From Craspedostauros australis (Eukaryota; Bacillariophyta; Bacillariophyceae; Mastogloiales; Achnanthaceae), in contig JAMXDE010000014.1 of NCBI GenBank assembly GCA_026770025.1, positions 1 to 64,000 of the forward strand: a stretch of DNA of 64,000 nt, written 5' to 3'. Positions 23,783-34,276 of the stretch are shown in pieces; positions within the stretch are counted from its first letter, which is position 1, and each line of letters starts with the position of its first letter. The translations under genes were made by a program, and so were the position numbers. The notes under the pieces are model-generated. The model ran no database searches and had not been told where the DNA came from. It was given only the letters and a program-made list of their open reading frames with translations.

Positions 23783-26143
23783 GATCGATGTGGTGGCGCT
23801 GGTTTGGCGTTGCCTGTCTTGCTCTTGTCGTCTGATGTAGTGTTTTTCTTTGGTTTGGTTTGGTTTTGTATTGTGTATTGATGTTGATGTTGATGCTGTG
23901 TGCAGTTGCGTGCGCAGATGCAGTTGCGTGTGCAGTTGCAGTTGCGCGTATGTGCGTGCGTTCAATTCGACTCGTACTCGAGTCGCCGAAAGGCTGGAAT
24001 TGCCGAGGGTGATGTCGAGAATTCCTTCGAGAAAAGAAAGCGAAAGAGCACTGTGATGCTGGTCACTTTTATGATCACTCTGTCAGCAGAGCAATGGCAA
24101 TCGATGACCTATTGCGGTCCGCAGCCGTACGTCGCAAAATGCACCGTTGTGCTTGGATGCCGACGCATTGGTTGACGTTGTGCGCAACACTGTGTGAGGA
24201 GTCGATGCCTGTGCCGATCATGCGTGCTGATGTCGATTTTGATGTCGATTTTCATTCCGATTTTGGTTGATGACTGCTCTATTGTGTGGCGATCGAACAG
24301 CGGGTCCACAAGGTGGAATGACCCAGGGAAGTAAACCGGCGATCCCTCTCCCCCCATCGAAGGACGTGGTGTCGTGGGAGGAAGCGAAGAGTTCGGAGAA
24401 CAGAAAAAGCTGGAAGGTTGTGGCCGGTTCTGTCGGCGCCGAAAGGGTTCATGTTCGCTTCAGAAAGAATGATTATGGATGGCGATGCGGCCGCATGACG
24501 TCAGAATTGACCAATCGACGTGTGGCGATGCGTGAGGTGGTTGATGCTGGTTCGCGTCGGATACTCTCTGGTCCATGACTCGTTCCGACGTCAGAGAAGG
24601 GATCGCCGTTGGTGTTCATCTCTCGGCATCGTCGGAAGCCGTCGAGCGGAGCTCGTGCTTGCATGGCGCAACGCTTGTGGCTTTGCTCTGTGGGGGTTGG
24701 GAACAAATGAAGCGCCGCCTTCTTGTGGCCGCCGAAAGGGTTGTTGGTCTGTTCCAGTCATTCCTTGACACGGTGAAATAATGTGGATGCGGAGAACACA
24801 GATTCTCCGATCGTGATTGCATTGCCTTGATTCGTGAAGATGTGGGAATGGATGTCCGTTTGTTCTTGTTCGATTGGTCGAACGTGTCCGTTTCCGATAA
24901 CGGATAACGGTTTCCCAGAATTTGGGAGCTGCGGTAGTCATGAATTAACGTATATATGTACGTACGCTTGTGAACACTCCATGTTCGGGGACGTGTGAAG
25001 ACTCTCTTGATTAGATATGTCTTGTTCTGCAGCTGTCTGCTTTCGTTTCGGTCCGGTCTTTCATGGACTTTGGTGTTTGTTTCATGTTGGCAGAGGGACC
25101 ATCATGGGATTGGCCAATGCGTTTGCTGATGTCTTGGCGGGTGTCTATCATGTTGGTTGTTGTGTTTGTTGTTCCTTCGTGGCTGCGGTAAAGTGAGTTG
25201 AGGCGAGGTGAAATACTGTTCGTCGGTCAATGCGGTGTCTCTTTGTGTTTGGATTGTGATGAGGATGCTGTCATTGTCGCTGCAGCTGCTGCCGCAGACG
25301 CCGGCGTCTTCCACCCTGGTGGTGACTGACAGCGACCATGCACGTGGAGTGTGTGGGATAATCCTCAGTAGCATCGCTCAACTACTACCAGCATGCAGAA
25401 GCCACCAACAATGAGGATCGTGGTGTATGTATTCGCCCTGCACCACGCATGTTGGCACCAGTGCTCTGCTACTCGTGGATCAAACAGGAGATGAAGATCC
25501 CTTCGTCCACACGAGGAACGTGTGGGTGTGCGCAGTGCGTTGTGCAGAAATCTTCGTCTGCACCAAGGAGCGCGAGAGCGCGGCGGGGTGGAATTTCGGA
25601 ACGTGGATTGTTTTCGTGAGTTGGCGCGAAGGACTCTGCCGACCAAAACGACTCGCTCGACTGTTGTATCCAGTCAGTACTCAAGTCACAGAGAGGTGCG
25701 AAGAAACGAGATCGGATCAGATCAAGGTGAAATCAAATCAAGTGACGCAGAACAAAGATCTGACATTCCTCCTCGTCAGCGCTCGCTTTGCGGATACCAA
25801 CATGGGGTCCCGCTGCAGAGAGAATGACGGAGAGAGAACACAAGAGAGACCGTCACGGCACCACCAACATTGTTGACATCACCGACATACACAGCATACA
25901 CGGCATCACTATCACCAACAGTGGTATCCGCTGCGTCGGTATCTACTATCATAGTCGTAAGAGAGCGAAGGTCGGACGAGTACTCTGTCCGGAGAGGAAC
26001 GCTGGCAGCCACAAGTGATTGAAGGACGCCACACCCGCACGATCGACGACGCTGCGCGAAAGAAGGCTCCTCTTGCCACCACAGCGACTCCACACATAGC
26101 GCACATACACACTCTGCTCTTCTCTGCTCTACTCCACTCTAAA
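23783..26143. other. Divergent intergenic region, no gene supported
   Basis: This 2.4-kb gap separates the giant adhesin gene (minus) from the LON-domain gene (plus) and must hold both promoters. It contains T/G-rich low-complexity sequence directly upstream of the giant gene (about 23845-23950, TTGATGT and GCAGTTGCG-like short repeats) and an AT-rich 'cgtatatatgtacgtacg' near 24948-24966. Small open frames in it show no family motif or signal and are not annotated. Confidence 0.6.
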
Positions 26144-27955
26144 ATGAAGTTTTCAACGCAGGTTCTCGCGTTGTGGTTGGGCACGCAGTCTGTGTCTATC
26201 ATGCTGCAGTCGGCTCATGGTTCTACATTGGTGACCGCGTTCACCGCGCCATCCGTTCCGGTCGGACACTCTGCGTCGCAAGTTGCGCTGCTGTCAGAAA
26301 GCAGGGACGGAGGCGCTTCCTCACGGTCGCCTTCGTTGCTGCCATTCTCAAGCTTTCTCGCGCGCCGAGCAGCATCATCGGTATCGCTGCCAATGTCAAT
26401 GTCAATGTCATCGGATGATGACGGTGAAGACTTCGACGATCAGAATCCGCTCAAGGACGGCGTCGACTCCGTCTGCTGGCTGCCATCAGTGGTCGATCAG
26501 AGCGGCGAGCTGGTGGAGACCATTAAGGAGGTGAGTATATCAGAGTGAGTGGTTCATTGATCGATTCATTGATCGATTCGTCGATTGTCAAGAACAGCCA
26601 AACCAACCAGGGCATCTGCTCATTTCTCTTGGGAGCAGGAGGATCGCAAGTCGCACAAATCTTGGCGGTGCCCTATTGCTCCAGAGAGTGCAATAGCCGC
26701 CGTTGGGCGATAGTGCTTGTCGTGCACATCTCACCTTCTACCATTGCAAAACACCATTCATGCCTTCCGTCCTTCCATCTGCCACAATCGAATGGGCCAT
26801 GCTCCACATTCCTTGGTGCGTTGACACACGTACTCATGCACCACACAACATGGACGTGGATGGTCCTTCCTGCAGGGAGCCGAGGTACTGCCGCTGTTTC
26901 CGCTCGGAGGTTTCGTTTACACACCAAACACAGAGCACGTGCTCAACATCTTCGAACCGCGGTACCGCCAGATGTACACGGACATCCTCATGAACGGAAC
27001 GAAGCGTTTCGTCGTCGTCACGTCCCATCCCACCGAAAAGGGACGATTTGCGCAAACGGGGGTGCTGTTCGAGCTGGAGGATCTCAAGGAGGTGAGCGAG
27101 CAGACTGGAGATAAGATCAAGTACATTTGCAACCACAAAGTCACGGGCCGCGTCCGAATCCACAGGATACTCAACCCGGAGGCGTGGGAGTCGAGAGATA
27201 CCTACCTCAAAGTCGAGGGCACCATTGACGACGACAGCGGCAAGGATGCCAAGCCCATGGATGAGGTCTACGGCGCCGTGTTCGCGGCGGCCAAGGCGGC
27301 TCCTGCCGAGGAGAAGCAGCTCAAATCGTCATTCGCAAAGCTCGTGGACCTGCAGCACGAATTGGAGGAGGACGTGCGCTTCACCAAGGGGGCCATCGAC
27401 ACGCTCGCCGTCAAGGACGGTCCGGGCGATGACGGTCTCTGGCAGACCGTGCGACTTTGGCAAAGTTTCGTTGACCAGCGATTGATGGCGCGGCAGAACG
27501 AGCTCCAGCAGGACTTTCAGGAAAAGCTCAAGGAATTCTTGCAGCAGGAGAAGGGCGTCTCGGAGGACGAGCTGCCAAGCGCCATCGGCTTCCAAGAACT
27601 GTCGCCGACTCTGCAGGCGGAGTTGCAAAACCTGCAAAAGCTCATGAGGAACGAGCTCCAACCGCTCGTGTTGGAATCGTCTCTCACGATGCAGAAGATC
27701 CTGGAGGCGCCGGATCATCGTGCGAGGTGTTTGCTGCTCACCTTCTTCGTGGAGTCGGAAACTAGAAGGTTGGGCACCAAGAAGCGGGTGGCGAATATTT
27801 TTTCTGGACTCAATGCCGCGATGGAAGACGATTCGTCGGTACCGGAGGAGGAGCGGATCGCGACGGCCGAAAGCCTGGAGAGTAGCATGCCAACCAAGGA
27901 GGACAAGGGCAATACGAAATCGATCTATCTTGACGAGCCAGACTCCTTTCAGTAA
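26144..27955 (+). CDS. Plastid-targeted LON substrate-binding-domain protein
   Basis: Exons are 26144-26530 and 26876-27955, with a 345-base intron (gtgagt...ctgcag, phase 0); the product is 488 residues. The start was chosen at the AAAATG because it gives a signal peptide ending in VTAFTAP, an ASAFAP-type plastid import motif; the upstream open frame lacks this. Exon 2 opens with the LON N-terminal (substrate-binding) domain: LPLFPLGGFVYTPNTEH, LNIFEPRYRQMYTDIL and KRFVVV. It is followed by a long helical, charged region. There is no AAA+ or Ser-Lys protease domain, so it is not Lon protease. Proteins of this type in algae have no settled function; a role in binding misfolded or regulatory plastid proteins is a guess. 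The intron falls just before the LON domain. Confidence 0.85.
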
Positions 27956-28085
27956 CTCCCGTGCAGCGCGCATGTCCATGTGCATGCGCGTGTACATACA
28001 TCTGTCGAGGAAAGGTATTTGGATAGCTATCACAGTTACGAATACAGAGTACGCTATGTACCATACCACACCATGATTTTCTACT

Positions 28086-30319
28086 CTATTGGTTTTGGTC
28101 GTTAACCTTTGGCGCCAGGCTGATAGCACCGTGCTTCTTAAGAATCTTGATCGCCTTCTTGTTCTTGACTGGGTCCTTCTCCGCCCACCACAGCGGATTT
28201 CCACCACGGCCATGGTTGGTCCGTTCGTTAATTTGGGCGCCTGATGGTGGCCATGTGCACACGTGCATGCATGTGTGAGAGGAGGGGGATGAAGGATGAC
28301 AAGATTGGGGTGACGTTATCACAGACTACTCCACTCCAAACTAGTGGTCATCATCGTCGTCGTCATCATCATTGACAACAATATCGTCCATGACGATACT
28401 ATTATATTAAGGTTGCAAGCACTAAAATAGAGGACAGCAGAAGGACAGCACGAAAACAACACGCTTACCTTCTTGAATGAGATATTCCAATGCTTTCTTT
28501 CTTCCAGATCGTGCAGCTTCGTGGATGGGTCGCTGCGGTAGTTGGATTGCCCGTGAGGTGATCATGAGGAAAGAGGCAAGATGATGTTCGAGCCAATTCG
28601 GGCCGAGTCGAATCGAGGTAGGTTCCGTAAGTAAGGTTGGGTTGAATGTGAGAGGTGATCGCAGGATGCGCGCTGGACAAGAACAATAGGCATACGATAC
28701 TGGAATGACATTCCTCGACAAAAGCGATCGCGGCACTTGGAGCAGCATACATAGGACTCACCCATCCGTTCTTGTCTGGATTGAACAGCTGCGCACGGTC
28801 CTTCTGAGCGATATTCTTCAGCATGACAACATCCCCATCTGCTGCAGCTGTATGGGCGGAGACGAGGCCAAGGATGGCCCGAGTTGGCTTGGGATAGACC
28901 TGTGTGCATTTGTAGATGGCAGAGGGGAGAGCAGCACAGCAGAGATATGTGAGTGAGTGAGTGAGTGAGTAAAGTTATGGCTAGATTCGATGGACGGAAT
29001 ACCCATACAAAGACCAGAGACACGCAAAGCATGAATGTAGTGTAGCAGAGTACCGCACCGCAAAGTGGAGGATGCAACAGCGATGCACAACTTACATTCT
29101 CCACCTTCTCGTATCCCACGTGCTGGTACCACCTTGCCTCATCCTGTGGCCGCATGTACCACAGCAGGCGGGAGGCATGGTCATCGATCTGATCGTCACC
29201 GCCGTCCGCATCAGCACCGTCCGTTGCAGCGGCCGCTCGTTGAGAGAACTTGTCGAACGCGCGCTCGTAGTCATCCCCGATTGTGGATCGCGCGCTGTGC
29301 TTGCGCTCGTGACGCAGGGTATGGCCGACGGGCTCAAAATGGAGGAAGACGTTGGCCATGTACTTGCCCTTGAGCGGAAAGGGGCGGCCATGGATGATGG
29401 AGTGGGATTCGTACAGGAGCATATCGCCGGGTTCCATGGTGATGTTCTTGGCGATGCCGTCATGGCCAATCAGTTCGAGCGGCCATGGCTCGTCGAGCTC
29501 CTGCCCGACGTTGATGATTGCTGACGAGACCAGGGGCAGGCGATCCACGTGCGGCGCCAGGATGGCATTGGAGAGGTAGAGGCGGATGCCGTAGATGGAG
29601 GTTGGTACCAGCGGTTGCTTCGTCCATGCCTCGAGCACGGCCTGCACGTGCGGGATGATCCGATTGGCGATGGAGCTGTGGCGGTGGGTCTGGAGGCTGT
29701 CAGCGTGCAGATTGATGAGGTAGGTTGGTGACTCCCAGTTGTTGACGTAGACGTTTCCCGGTGGCCACGCCTCCTTCATGTTCTCCTCAGAATACGTCTC
29801 CCAGAACTCAGTGAGGATGTCGGTGACCGTCTGCGGCGCCTTGACCTTCGCGTATCCCGCGTGCGTGTAGTTCTGCGAAGCTCTGGGCTGCTGCAGGTTC
29901 ATCTGGAGTCGGTCCGATTCGTGCCTGGCGCAGAGCTCCGGCGTTGAGATCTCTCCACACCCCTGCATGTACATGGCGTACGAATCCATCTGTGCCCTCC
30001 TGAGAGCGTTCGCGCCGTTGCCTTCGTTTGATCCAGACGGATCGTCACCTGGAGCGTGATGCATGGGCCACGACACGTCCACACCATAAACTAGAGGTTC
30101 CTGTTGTTGTTCCTGCTGTTGTTCCTGCTGTTGTTCCTGCTGTTGTTCCTGGTGTTGTGGCTGTGGCTGCGAGTCTTCCTCGTGCGCCACATCTTCAGCA
30201 TGGTTGGCATTTGCTGCCTCACCGCATTCCGCAAGATCCGCAAGGTTGCAAAGGATGAACGCGAGCAGAATGAAGCCCAGCAACGTTGACCGCAACAGAG
30301 GCACGCATGACCCCCGCAT
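28086..30319 (-). CDS. Prolyl 4-hydroxylase-like 2OG-Fe(II) dioxygenase with C-terminal ankyrin repeats
   Basis: Four exons were resolved: 30319-29096, 28899-28762, 28532-28469 and 28240-28086, with phases 0, 0 and 1; the product is 526 residues. The N-terminus (LLRSTLLGFILLAFILCNLA) is a signal peptide or membrane anchor, followed by a Gln/Glu-rich QQQE repeat. The dioxygenase core shows Fe ligands H257-x-D259 (LAPHVDRLP) and H310 (SIIHGRPF), with K319 as the likely 2-oxoglutarate ligand. Joining exons 2-4 restores ankyrin motifs: AHTAAADGDVVMLKNI, then NGW-RPIHEAARSGRKKALEY, then INERTNHGRGGNPLWWAEK. It would hydroxylate prolines of secretory-pathway proteins. The giant Pro-rich protein nearby is a candidate substrate by context only. 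An alternative is a non-prolyl 2OG oxygenase of the same fold. Confidence 0.88.
28951..28970. repeat. (GAGT)5 microsatellite in an intron
   Basis: Five tandem gagt units lie inside the first intron of the prolyl-hydroxylase gene. Confidence 0.9.
30099..30156 (-). repeat. 12-base coding minisatellite (QQQE)n
   Basis: Four to five copies of a 12-base unit (plus strand 'tgttgttcctgc') encode Gln-Gln-Gln-Glu just after the signal anchor of the prolyl-hydroxylase-like protein. Confidence 0.85.
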
Positions 30320-31805
30320 CCTGCTCTTGCAGCGCTCGTTGCTGTTCGCTCTGTGCCGATGAGGGTGTTGTCTTTGTCCTTGCGCTTGCGCTTGATTGTG
30401 CTGTTACGTGATGATGTGAGGTGGAACGATGGTCAATGTGAGATGGCTGCTGTTGCTTGGTGGATGACAAGCGGAAGATGGCAAACCCCACATGATGGTG
30501 CAACATCATTGTTCACAACAACACCTGCGACCACTCAGAGCAAATCATTTCTTCGCGTTTCCATCTTGTGCGGATTCGAAACGACCGTTCGCAAAAGAGT
30601 GTTCACGGGTTGTCGTGTTTTTTGTGACAACACGACCGTTGACGGTGTACTGTCGTGTTTCCAAGTTGTGTCCTCTTGAAAACGACGTGTCAGACTGAAC
30701 GTGTGTCAGGAAGGAAAACGGTTGACTGCCGAGCAACTTGCACCAAAGGGTGGTCAACAGATCGACTAAATAACTCCTACTATCATGAGCATGATCAGCG
30801 ATAAATATATATACATATATTATTAATGCAAGGCTGCAGCGGGTCTATCTGCATCGGCATCCGCCATCAGAGTAGTCCGACAGAGACTTGCACCGATTTC
30901 GTGGAGGTATCGTTTCTGCAGTCTCTGTTCCTTTCGCGAATGCGATTCTTGCCAATATCTGCTCTAGGTTAGACCTGTTGATGTGGATGGGCATTCCTGT
31001 GTGCTCTACTCGATATAGTAGTGTGGTTAAAGCAGCGGCTGGTGGAGGTTAGGGAAGCACAGCCGAAAAGCATCACGGAAAACACAGCCCGCACGCTGCA
31101 CGGTCTCTGCAACTTGAAGAACACCGTGCTGGTCTGAGCCTAGATTACTCTGTTGCTATTTGCTCTGCATCATTCAAAGCCACTGATTGAGCCTTCATGG
31201 GCGAAAATGTTGGCAGACCGCTGCGATTGCGGTGCCCGTCGTTGTTATCCACGACCAATCCAAGCACCGAACGGTCCTGATCGTTCCTTTTTCATTCGTG
31301 GATAGTAGTATTAATTTGCATCGATTGGCGCGATGGAAGTTCGTCACACATTCCCAATTTTTTAATGAAATTTAGCCGTTTCCGTTGACACGCAGAGTGT
31401 CCTGTGCAGAAAAATTTGGTGACGCGAGCCGACGATCCTCTGTGACGCCTGAGAACAAATGAAGGGCAGCCACACAGAGCAGCAACGATGATGTGCCATC
31501 TGCACAGAGAGAGCAGAAACAGACAAGCAGGGAGTGGATGCTCTCTCTGTGGGGAGGTAACAGCCGTCGCAAAAGGAAAGAGCGACAACACAAGACAGAA
31601 GAAACGGGAGCGGAAGAAGTTGAACTCCCGATCACCATCACTTCAACATCACTTCGCCATCACTCCACTTGACAACACTCCGCACTTCTCTGCACACATT
31701 TCGCTAAGTAACAGATTTGAATCTCCTCACATTTCCAGACACAGGTCTGCGTCTCTCCCACTCCCAGGAGACTCCCGAGTATTGCCCTGGGCAGAAGGGA
31801 CGAGG
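30320..31805. other. Divergent intergenic region, no gene supported
   Basis: This 1.5-kb gap lies between the minus-strand prolyl-hydroxylase gene and the plus-strand coiled-coil gene. It holds an AT-rich stretch near 30790-30830 (ataaatatatatacatatatta). The open frame upstream of 31806 is continuous with the next gene but looks like 5' untranslated sequence in composition, so the gene was started at 31806. Confidence 0.55.
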
Positions 31806-34077
31806 ATGGAGGCAGAGTCCAACGGGACCGCCCAGCTTACCCGGCCAGCCAGCACCGCCAACATCATGACCGATGTTGACATCAATGCTGCTGGCAGACA
31901 GCAAAACAAGGTCCTGGCCAGGATCCAGGCCAAGAGCATGCGCATGCTCAGCAGCGTCGAGGCAGGCATCGTCATGAGGCGTCTCGCACCGCCGCCGCAG
32001 ACCATCACCATTCCTGCAGGAGCCATCAACGACGACAGTTCCCACAATACGGGCGGTGCACAGAGCTCCAGAGGTTCGTCTTCCAAGCAGCAACAGCAGC
32101 AGCAGCGACGCAAGAGGAGCATCCAAAAGCAACGTTCGGGGCAGAAGCAAAAGGGGAGGGACGACACCAGCCACAGCAGCAACCACAGTGGCAACCACAG
32201 TGGCAACCACAGTGGCAACTACAGTGGCAACTACAGCAACAGCGGCAACATGGGGGTGCAATCGAGCAATCGACCAGCACGCATGCGCCCTCTCAACGTG
32301 CACGTCGGCGGCGCCGATGATCAGAAGGACTACAGTGCGGCCTCCCCGACGGCCGAAACGATGATCACCACAGCAACCTCCGCCACGCCCAACACGGAAT
32401 CGGAGACCACGACGCCGACGCACCACACGCACTCCAACTCGCGCTCCTACATCCTGCGTTCCAACAGCATCGAATCTCTTTCCGCCGGCCTCCTGGAGGA
32501 AGACGAGCAGATCCTGGGACACCTCGAATGGATATTCAAATCCGCCAACGACCATCGCAGGGACGTCCTCCTGCAACACCTGCAGGCCCAGGTCTACGAC
32601 ATCTTCGGCCAGGACCTCAGCATCGGCAACACCACCTCCCTCGCCAGCAGCAAGCTCAACCTCATCAACGACATCCGCAACGTCACGGCCAACACCACCA
32701 AGCAGGAGATGCTCGAGAAGACGCAGGTCGAGCTCATTCACATGCTGGAGCAGATGCGGGAGTGCCTCAAGACCACGCAGGAGGATCTCATCGAAGAGCG
32801 CATCAAGCGCAAGACCAGGGATCAGAGCATGTACAAGCTCGCCAAGCAGCTGGCCAAGCACAAGAAGATATTGCAGCAGAATGAAGATGACATGGATCAG
32901 GTGAGTTAGGAACAATCAGGGCGCGGTGCAGGTGCAGATCCCTGACATTTTCTGTTCTTGCCATTCTGACCTTTCTCGCACTCACATACATTGTTGCTGA
33001 CACCCGCTATTCTCTTTTCTAATTCCCCCATCTTGTTTTTTCTTCCACAGTTGCAAAACCGTCTGGCATCCAAAACCGAGCATGAGACCCTGTTGCAGAA
33101 GGAAATCGACTCCCTGCGCAAGTCCAATCAAACCATGCGGCAGCAGATCCGATCGGAGCACAGCAGCGAACTCGCCAAGATGCAAGACCTCTACAGCACC
33201 GCCGTCAACGACCACCAGAAGATCGTGTCGCAGATGACGCGCGCGCACTCCAAGCAACGCGAGCAGCTCAACCTCGAGGTCGCCGCGTCCAACAAGGAAC
33301 TGCAAGAAATGCAGCATCACATTGATTTCATCATTCATGGCTCAGAACAGCCAAGCAGACCGAGACGGTGGGGATTCAAGCGTCGCACGCGTCGTCGTCT
33401 TGCCGTTCTTGCGCCCATCGTCTCCATCTTCATCTTTATCGTAAGTGCGCATCGTTTGCAAATGAAGGCGTTTGCATGTACTTTATGAGTGTGCCACGCC
33501 GATCACGTCGCACAGTATCCCACATGCACGCGCTCAACCTTGCTTCCTTTTTTCACTCTGTCTTCTTCTCTCCTGATCTTCCATCACGCGCCACATGCAC
33601 CACCTTTGCCACTCTGTACACAATGTACGTGGAATACAGTTCGCCGTATCCAAGTGGAGGAATGGCGCACCTATCTGGGAATCAGAGACACCCAGCATGG
33701 ATTCTCAGCGCTCCCCCGCATTCGAACCATCGATCATCAGGAACGCGGATGCATCAAAGACTGCCGATGCCCACCAACGTCGCCAGCCAGCGGCGGCATC
33801 TTTTTTTACGCCGTCGCAAACTGTCTTGTCGCTGCCTTCTGACTCCGAACAACGCAAAATGCCGCCCGCATCCAGCCGGTTGTCCCAAAGGATTGCCAGC
33901 TGGCAGGAGGAGACCAAATCCGCGACTCCGAATGGACTGATGCCAAAGCCAAAGACCGCAACGCCTGTGCAGCGGGTCAAGATGCTGGGGGCGCAGATCA
34001 AGAAGATGATCCTCAGTCTCTTCGATTTTATCCTGCGGCCGAATCGGGCAGAGAGGCCGTTGTTGAAAATAGAATGA
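31806..34077 (+). CDS. Coiled-coil, single-pass membrane protein A (paralogue of the 42.4-kb gene)
   Basis: Exons are 31806-32900, 33051-33440 and 33640-34077, all phase 0; the product is 640 residues. The N-terminal half is Ser/Thr/Gln-rich and disordered, with poly-Gln and an SGNH/SGNY repeat. A helical region follows (EERIKRKTRDQSMYKLAKQL; residues about 320-470), predicted coiled coil. An Arg-rich stop and a hydrophobic segment LAVLAPIVSIFIFI continue into FAVSKW across intron 2, giving one TM helix near residue 490. The C-terminus is basic. Intron 1 lies at the same place and phase as in the paralogue at 42.4 kb, whose matching segment is RKKKDKNIMKLAKQLKRR. Function is unknown; the layout fits a tail-anchored-like tether or vesicle protein. 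The start could be the later ATG at about 31867. Confidence 0.75.
32171..32245 (+). repeat. 12-base coding minisatellite (SGNH/SGNY)n
   Basis: Tandem 'aaccacagtggc' units encode Ser-Gly-Asn-His/Tyr within the disordered N-terminal half of coiled-coil protein A. Confidence 0.85.
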
Positions 34078-34276
34078 AGGGAAGGGAGATTGTGCTTGTG
34101 TGTAATATTTGTTTTTGACGTATTGTACAAATGTATCCGTGGATCTGACGAGTCGGTAGTTAAACGTTAGAGGAAGCAGCATGAGTCGCCCATCACAAAC
34201 TACGAGCTACCTCATCCAGTTCAGTCACTTCATAGGAGAACACTCGCGCTATGCTACTCTATTGTCACCTTGCTAT
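34078..34276. other. Short convergent intergenic spacer
   Basis: About 200 bases lie between the stop codons of two convergent genes (coiled-coil A and aconitase X) and must carry both 3' ends. No other feature is seen. Confidence 0.6.

Noticed and set aside
25427-25876. 149-codon frame between the giant gene and the LON gene
   Set aside because: No signal, motif or composition typical of coding sequence here; probably chance.
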